This document shows positions 40,343 through 43,589 of a stretch of DNA of 43,589 bases, in pieces. Position 1 is the first letter of the stretch. The number at the start of each line of letters is the position of its first letter. Where the stretch lies: positions 1 through 43,589 of the forward strand of contig PHCQ01000041.1 of the NCBI GenBank assembly GCA_002840835.1, in the 5' to 3' direction. The notes below the pieces were generated by a model. That model searched no databases, was not told where the DNA came from, and saw only the letters and a list, made by a program, of their open reading frames with translations. The stretch is from Betaproteobacteria bacterium HGW-Betaproteobacteria-16. Its GTDB lineage: Bacteria; Pseudomonadota; Gammaproteobacteria; Burkholderiales; Burkholderiaceae_C. Position numbers and translations under genes: made by a program.

Positions 40343-41446
40343 ATGACCACACCCGAACGCTTGCAACTCTACGGCGCCGAGATCAGCTACTTCACCGCCA
40401 AGGTGCGCGGCTACCTCCAGTGGAAAGGCCTGCCGTTTGACGAAGTCCCTGCGGATGCGCGCGTGTACCGGGAAGTCATCCTGCCGCGCGTGGGTTTTCC
40501 GGTGATTCCCGTGGTGACCCTGCCCGACGGCCAGACGCTGCAGGACAGCACCGACATCATCGATGCGCTGGAGAGCTTGCACCCAGAGCCGTCCCTCTCT
40601 CCGCCCAGCCCGCTGCAGCGCTGGCTGGCACGCATGCTGGAGCTTTATGGTGACGAATGGCTGCTGATTCCGGCGATGCACTACCGCTGGCACCACAACC
40701 GCGACTGGGCTGTCCAGGCCTTTGGAGCGCTGAGCGCCCCGGAACTGCCTCCGCAGGCACAGCGTGAGCTGGGCGAGCGCAAGGCCGCCCCGTTTGCCCG
40801 CGCGGCCGAACTGCTGGGTGCGGTGCCCGCGATGCACGCCGCCATCGAGGCCAGCTACGAAGCCTTGTTGCTGGAGCTCGATGCCCATTTCACCTCCTGG
40901 CCCTGGATGCTCGGCAAACGGCCTTCGGTGGCGGACTTCGGCCTGTTCGGGCCGCTCTATGCACACCAGTACCGCGACCCGACCAGCGGCGCCATCATGC
41001 GTGCCCTCGCGCCCCGTCTGGTGGCCTGGGTGGAGCGCTTGCGCGATGGGCGCGCGAGCGGTCAAGACGAAGGGACCGCAGACGAACAGGTGCCCGACAC
41101 CTTGCTGCCGGTGCTGCGCCGCCAGATGCGCGAACAGATGCCTGAGCTGGCCGACACCGCAGAGCGGTTCACCGCGTGGCTGCAGGCACACCCGGGTGAG
41201 CCGGTACCGCGCACGTTGGGTCTGCACGACTTCACGATCGATGGCTGCACCGCACCGCGCATCGTGCGCCCTTATGCGCTGTGGATGCTGCAGCGCGCAC
41301 GTGAGGCCTATCTGATCCTCGACGGCAACGACCGGCTGCGTGCCGACGCCTTGCTCGACGCCACGGGCGGCGCGCTGTTTCGGGATTTTCCGGACCCGGT
41401 GCCGCTGCGTCGCGACGGCATGAGCGTGGCGCCCGCCTCCGGGTGA
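40343..41446 (+). CDS. Glutathione S-transferase-like protein
   Basis: This 367-residue cytoplasmic protein has an N-terminal thioredoxin-like GST domain (RLQLYGAEISYFTAKVRGYLQWKGLPF, split over residues 6-32). The cis-Pro segment is FPVIPVVTLPDGQTLQDSTDIIDAL (about 55-79). A long helical C-terminal domain includes WPWMLGKRPSVADFGLFGPLYAH (split). It is longer than a classical GST (about 220 residues) because of an extra C-terminal region (about 235-367). The ATG at 40343 is chosen because the first strand follows directly. The substrate is unknown. Confidence 0.82.
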   Translation: MTTPERLQLYGAEISYFTAKVRGYLQWKGLPFDEVPADARVYREVILPRVGFPVIPVVTLPDGQTLQDSTDIIDALESLHPEPSLSPPSPLQRWLARMLELYGDEWLLIPAMHYRWHHNRDWAVQAFGALSAPELPPQAQRELGERKAAPFARAAELLGAVPAMHAAIEASYEALLLELDAHFTSWPWMLGKRPSVADFGLFGPLYAHQYRDPTSGAIMRALAPRLVAWVERLRDGRASGQDEGTADEQVPDTLLPVLRRQMREQMPELADTAERFTAWLQAHPGEPVPRTLGLHDFTIDGCTAPRIVRPYALWMLQRAREAYLILDGNDRLRADALLDATGGALFRDFPDPVPLRRDGMSVAPASG

Positions 41447-41455
41447 AACGCTGCG

Positions 41456-42736
41456 TCAGCCCGTGAAGAACCGCAGCGGTACCAGCACGATCTGCGGGAA
41501 CAGCACCAGCAGGAGCAGCACCGCCAACTGCGCCAGCAGGTAAGGCAACACCGCACGGATCACCGGCTCCAGGCGCTCGCGCGCCACACCCGAGACCACG
41601 TTGAGCACCGTGCCCACCGGCGGTGTGATCAGCCCGATGGCGTTGTTCATGATGAACAGCACGCCAAAATACACCGGGTCAATACCGGCCATGCGCACCA
41701 CCGGCATGAGCACCGGCACCATGATCAGAATGGTCGGCGCGAAGTCAAGCGCCGTCCCCACCACGATGATGAGCCCCATGATCACCAGCAGCAGCAGGGT
41801 GGGCGAATCCACCAGCGGTGCCAGCAGGTCTGCCACCACCATGGGGATATTCGCGGCGGCGATCAGCCAGGCTGTGACCTGAGCTGCGGCCACCAGGAAC
41901 ATCACCACGGCGGACGTCTTGCCGGCCGACAGCAACAGGCCGTACAGCTGAGACACCTTGAGTTCGCGGTACACCACGAAGCCCACGAACACCGCATAGA
42001 CCACGGCCACCACCGCCGCCTCGGTGGGCGTGAAGTAGCCACCTTTCAAGCCGCCCACGATCAGCACCGGCAGCAGGAGCGCCCACACACCCGCCCAGGT
42101 GGCCGACCAGCGTGCCTTCATGCTCGCCTTCTCGCCACGCGGCATGTTGTCGCGCCGCGCCTGGAAGGTCCATGTCAGCACCAGTGCGGCGGCCATCAGA
42201 AGACCCGGCACGATCCCGGCGATGAACAGGCTGGTGATCGAAATGTTGCCGACCACACCGATCATCACGAAACCGATCGAGGGTGGAATGATGGGCGCGA
42301 TGATGCCGCCGGATGCGATGAGCCCGCTGGCGCGCGGGATGTCGTAGCCCGCCTTGCGCATCATGGGGATGAGCAGGGCCGCGACCGCAGCCGTGTCGGC
42401 GATGGCAGAGCCGGAAAGCGAGGCCATGATCACGCAGGCGAAGATGGCCACGTATCCCAGCCCACCCTTGAAGTGGCCCACCCAGGCGCCAGCCACGTCG
42501 ACGATGCGGCGCGAGATGCCGCCCGCGTTCATGAGTTCACCGGCCAGCACGAAGAAGGGAATGGCCATCAGCGGAAAGCTGTCTGCGCCGGACAGCATGT
42601 TCTGCGCGAGGATCTGCGCATCGAACAGGTCCATGAAGGCCATCATGGCCATGCTGGAGACCAAAAGGGCAAAGGCAATGGGCATGCCCAGCGCCATGGC
42701 GGCGAGCAGCGCGCCCACAAAGACCAGGACGATCAT
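41456..42736 (-). CDS. TRAP transporter large permease (DctM-like)
   Basis: This 426-residue inner-membrane subunit has about twelve hydrophobic segments and carries out ion-coupled uptake of organic acids together with the small subunit and a periplasmic receptor. Family segments are SFPLMAIPFFVLAGELMNAGGISRRIV (split, about 55-82), GSAIADTAAVAALLIPMM and the late NNAIGLITPPVGTVLNV. The start at 42736 is preferred because the first helix begins at once (MIVLVFVGALLAAMALGMPI). Its gene lies 22 bases after the small-permease gene. The receptor (DctP) gene is not in the window and probably lies beyond its end. Confidence 0.93.
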   Translation of the reverse strand: MIVLVFVGALLAAMALGMPIAFALLVSSMAMMAFMDLFDAQILAQNMLSGADSFPLMAIPFFVLAGELMNAGGISRRIVDVAGAWVGHFKGGLGYVAIFACVIMASLSGSAIADTAAVAALLIPMMRKAGYDIPRASGLIASGGIIAPIIPPSIGFVMIGVVGNISITSLFIAGIVPGLLMAAALVLTWTFQARRDNMPRGEKASMKARWSATWAGVWALLLPVLIVGGLKGGYFTPTEAAVVAVVYAVFVGFVVYRELKVSQLYGLLLSAGKTSAVVMFLVAAAQVTAWLIAAANIPMVVADLLAPLVDSPTLLLLVIMGLIIVVGTALDFAPTILIMVPVLMPVVRMAGIDPVYFGVLFIMNNAIGLITPPVGTVLNVVSGVARERLEPVIRAVLPYLLAQLAVLLLLVLFPQIVLVPLRFFTG

Positions 42737-42758
42737 GGCTGCTGCGCTTTCTTGTTGT

Positions 42759-43256
42759 TCATGTGTGGTCGCTGACCAGGGGCTGGTCCGGTTCGGTGCC
42801 ACGCATCAGCCGCACCATGTTGACGAAAGCCATCACCCCGATGGAGACCGCGCACACATAGGCCACCGAATACACGATGCCCAGCGACATGCCGGTGACC
42901 AGGCCGATGTTGGCCACGTTGATGTCGTGCTGACGGATCAGGCCCCACAGCAGCACAGCGCAGCACACCATCACCATCGCCTGCCCCAGCGTGAGCGCGA
43001 TCCGCCGCGCCCTGGGCGGCAGGCGCGTGACCACCATGTCCATGCCCAGGTGACCGCCTTCGCGCATGGCCACGATGGCGCCGAGGAAAGTGAGCCAGAT
43101 GAACATGAAGCGCGAAAGCTCTTCGGATGTGTTGATGCCCGAGTCGAACGCGTGGCGCAGCACCACGTTGCCGAACACCATGATGCACATGGCGGCCAGG
43201 CAGAGGACCATGATGGCTTCGAGGGCTTTGAAGTACCAGTGGGTTAGGGTTTTCAT
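42759..43256 (-). CDS. TRAP transporter small permease (DctQ-like)
   Basis: This 165-residue protein has four hydrophobic helices. FGNVVLRHAFDSGINTSEELSRFMFIWLTFLGAIVAMREGGHLGMDM, split over residues 28-74, is the characteristic DctQ block. It pairs with the large permease encoded next. The upstream 333 bases to the window end contain no supported gene, only a composite palindromic repeat, so if a receptor gene belongs to this operon it lies beyond it. No strong ribosome site is visible. Confidence 0.93.
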   Translation of the reverse strand: MKTLTHWYFKALEAIMVLCLAAMCIMVFGNVVLRHAFDSGINTSEELSRFMFIWLTFLGAIVAMREGGHLGMDMVVTRLPPRARRIALTLGQAMVMVCCAVLLWGLIRQHDINVANIGLVTGMSLGIVYSVAYVCAVSIGVMAFVNMVRLMRGTEPDQPLVSDHT

Positions 43257-43331
43257 GGTTTCGGGGTGTGGTTTTCGTTGGCGTGATGTTGCTTCTTTCG
43301 TGGCGTGCCGGGATGTGCGCCCGGCAGCGCA

Positions 43332-43363
43332 CCTACTTTCTTTGTGTCGACAAAGAAAGTAGG
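43332..43363. repeat. Perfect 14-bp-arm palindrome
   Basis: CCTACTTTCTTTGT-gtcg-ACAAAGAAAGTAGG is a perfect inverted repeat with a four-base loop. It stands at one end of the composite intergenic element upstream of the TRAP genes. It is probably a repeated element of this bacterial family. Confidence 0.75.
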
Positions 43364-43535
43364 CAAAGAAAACGACCCCTGCTGCGCGAGACCCTTCGCT
43401 GCGCTGCGGGCACCCTGCGGTGCTCGGCTCGCGCAGAAGGGGCTTTCTCGGTGAAGCATCGTATGGCGCACGAGGGGAAGTCCGATCCCGCTTTGCCGTG
43501 TGGCCGGGCTGAGCAGCGCAGCGGCGTGGGGATCA

Positions 43536-43583
43536 GAAATTCGCATGTCCGAAGGCCGCGCAGCGGACAAGTTTGCGAATTTC
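43536..43583. repeat. Nested inverted repeat at window edge
   Basis: The outer arms GAAATTCGCA (43536-43545) and TGCGAATTTC (43574-43583) enclose inner arms TGTCCG (43546-43551) and CGGACA (43563-43568). With the palindrome at 43332-43363 it bounds a GC-rich stretch of about 250 bases with no gene that I can support. Confidence 0.7.
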
Positions 43584-43589
43584 CCCCAC

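Noticed and set aside
1..43589. Search for CRISPR arrays, tRNA or rRNA genes, integrases and insertion sequences
   Set aside because: No regularly spaced direct repeats, no cloverleaf candidates and no transposase or recombinase motifs were seen by eye.

Overview
The window is high-GC DNA from a Gram-negative aerobe, most likely a betaproteobacterium of the Comamonadaceae (Hydrogenophaga/Variovorax-like). Four things suggest this: codon use and protein style, several branched-chain-amino-acid-type (Liv) ABC importers devoted to catabolic substrates, a betaproteobacterial Fpr-type ferredoxin reductase, and short structured intergenic repeats typical of that family. No rRNA, tRNA, CRISPR array, integrase or insertion sequence was seen. 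Placement rests on recognition by eye, not on database searches.

Region 1 (1-11734) looks like uptake and processing of an aromatic alcohol or ester. It holds the 3' end of a benzaldehyde-type aldehyde dehydrogenase, a Tat-exported solute-binding protein, a complete LivGFHM-type ABC importer, a coniferyl-alcohol-dehydrogenase-like SDR, a second solute-binding protein, a MetA/SphA-like outer-membrane protein and two alpha/beta hydrolases. A DUF1304 membrane protein and a Crp/Fnr-type regulator close the region.

Region 2 (11738-29096) is the main discovery candidate: an apparent nicotinamide/nicotinate catabolic island that combines an aerobic first step with a reductive second step. On the minus strand are an enamidase-like amidohydrolase, a TetR regulator, an Fpr-type NADPH-ferredoxin reductase and a 7Fe ferredoxin. 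Divergently, on the plus strand, are a 6-hydroxynicotinate-reductase-like Fe-S protein, a UPF0280 (ApbE-superfamily) protein and two tandem amino-acid-synthesis (DUF1185) paralogs. A second Liv-type importer with fused LivH-LivM permease, a Tat-leader nicotinamidase, and NicA and NicB (nicotinate hydroxylase with three fused cytochrome c domains) follow on the same strand. The proposed route is nicotinamide -> nicotinate -> 6-hydroxynicotinate -> 1,4,5,6-tetrahydro-6-oxonicotinate -> 2-formylglutarate. NADPH, ferredoxin reductase and ferredoxin would feed the reductase. The later genes of the usual aerobic maleamate route (nicC, nicD, nicE, nicF, nicX) are absent from the window. Three related 16-bp palindromes lie in the enamidase promoter and in the divergent ferredoxin/reductase promoter, and are probable operators of the local TetR protein.

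Region 3 (29359-36774) is a mixture: a carotenoid-biosynthesis membrane protein coupled to an MpaB/Lcp-like (DUF2236) protein, a 7TMR-DISM receptor with a degenerate GGDEF domain, a UPF0158 protein, a two-helix membrane protein, a decayed copy of the receptor's 3' end, MOSC and VOC proteins, and a ParB/Srx-domain protein. Region 4 (36785-43589) holds a GNAT acetyltransferase, a 1-Cys peroxiredoxin, a 66-residue membrane peptide, MetY, a glutathione-S-transferase-like protein, two TRAP permease subunits and a composite palindromic repeat at the window edge.

Two structural themes recur. A 69-bp cassette sits between consecutive genes in both Liv operons; it encodes a near-identical 22-residue peptide and is joined by ATGA overlaps on both sides. 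A family of structured intergenic repeats has stems that change while pairing is kept, and two copies lie directly after solute-binding-protein genes.
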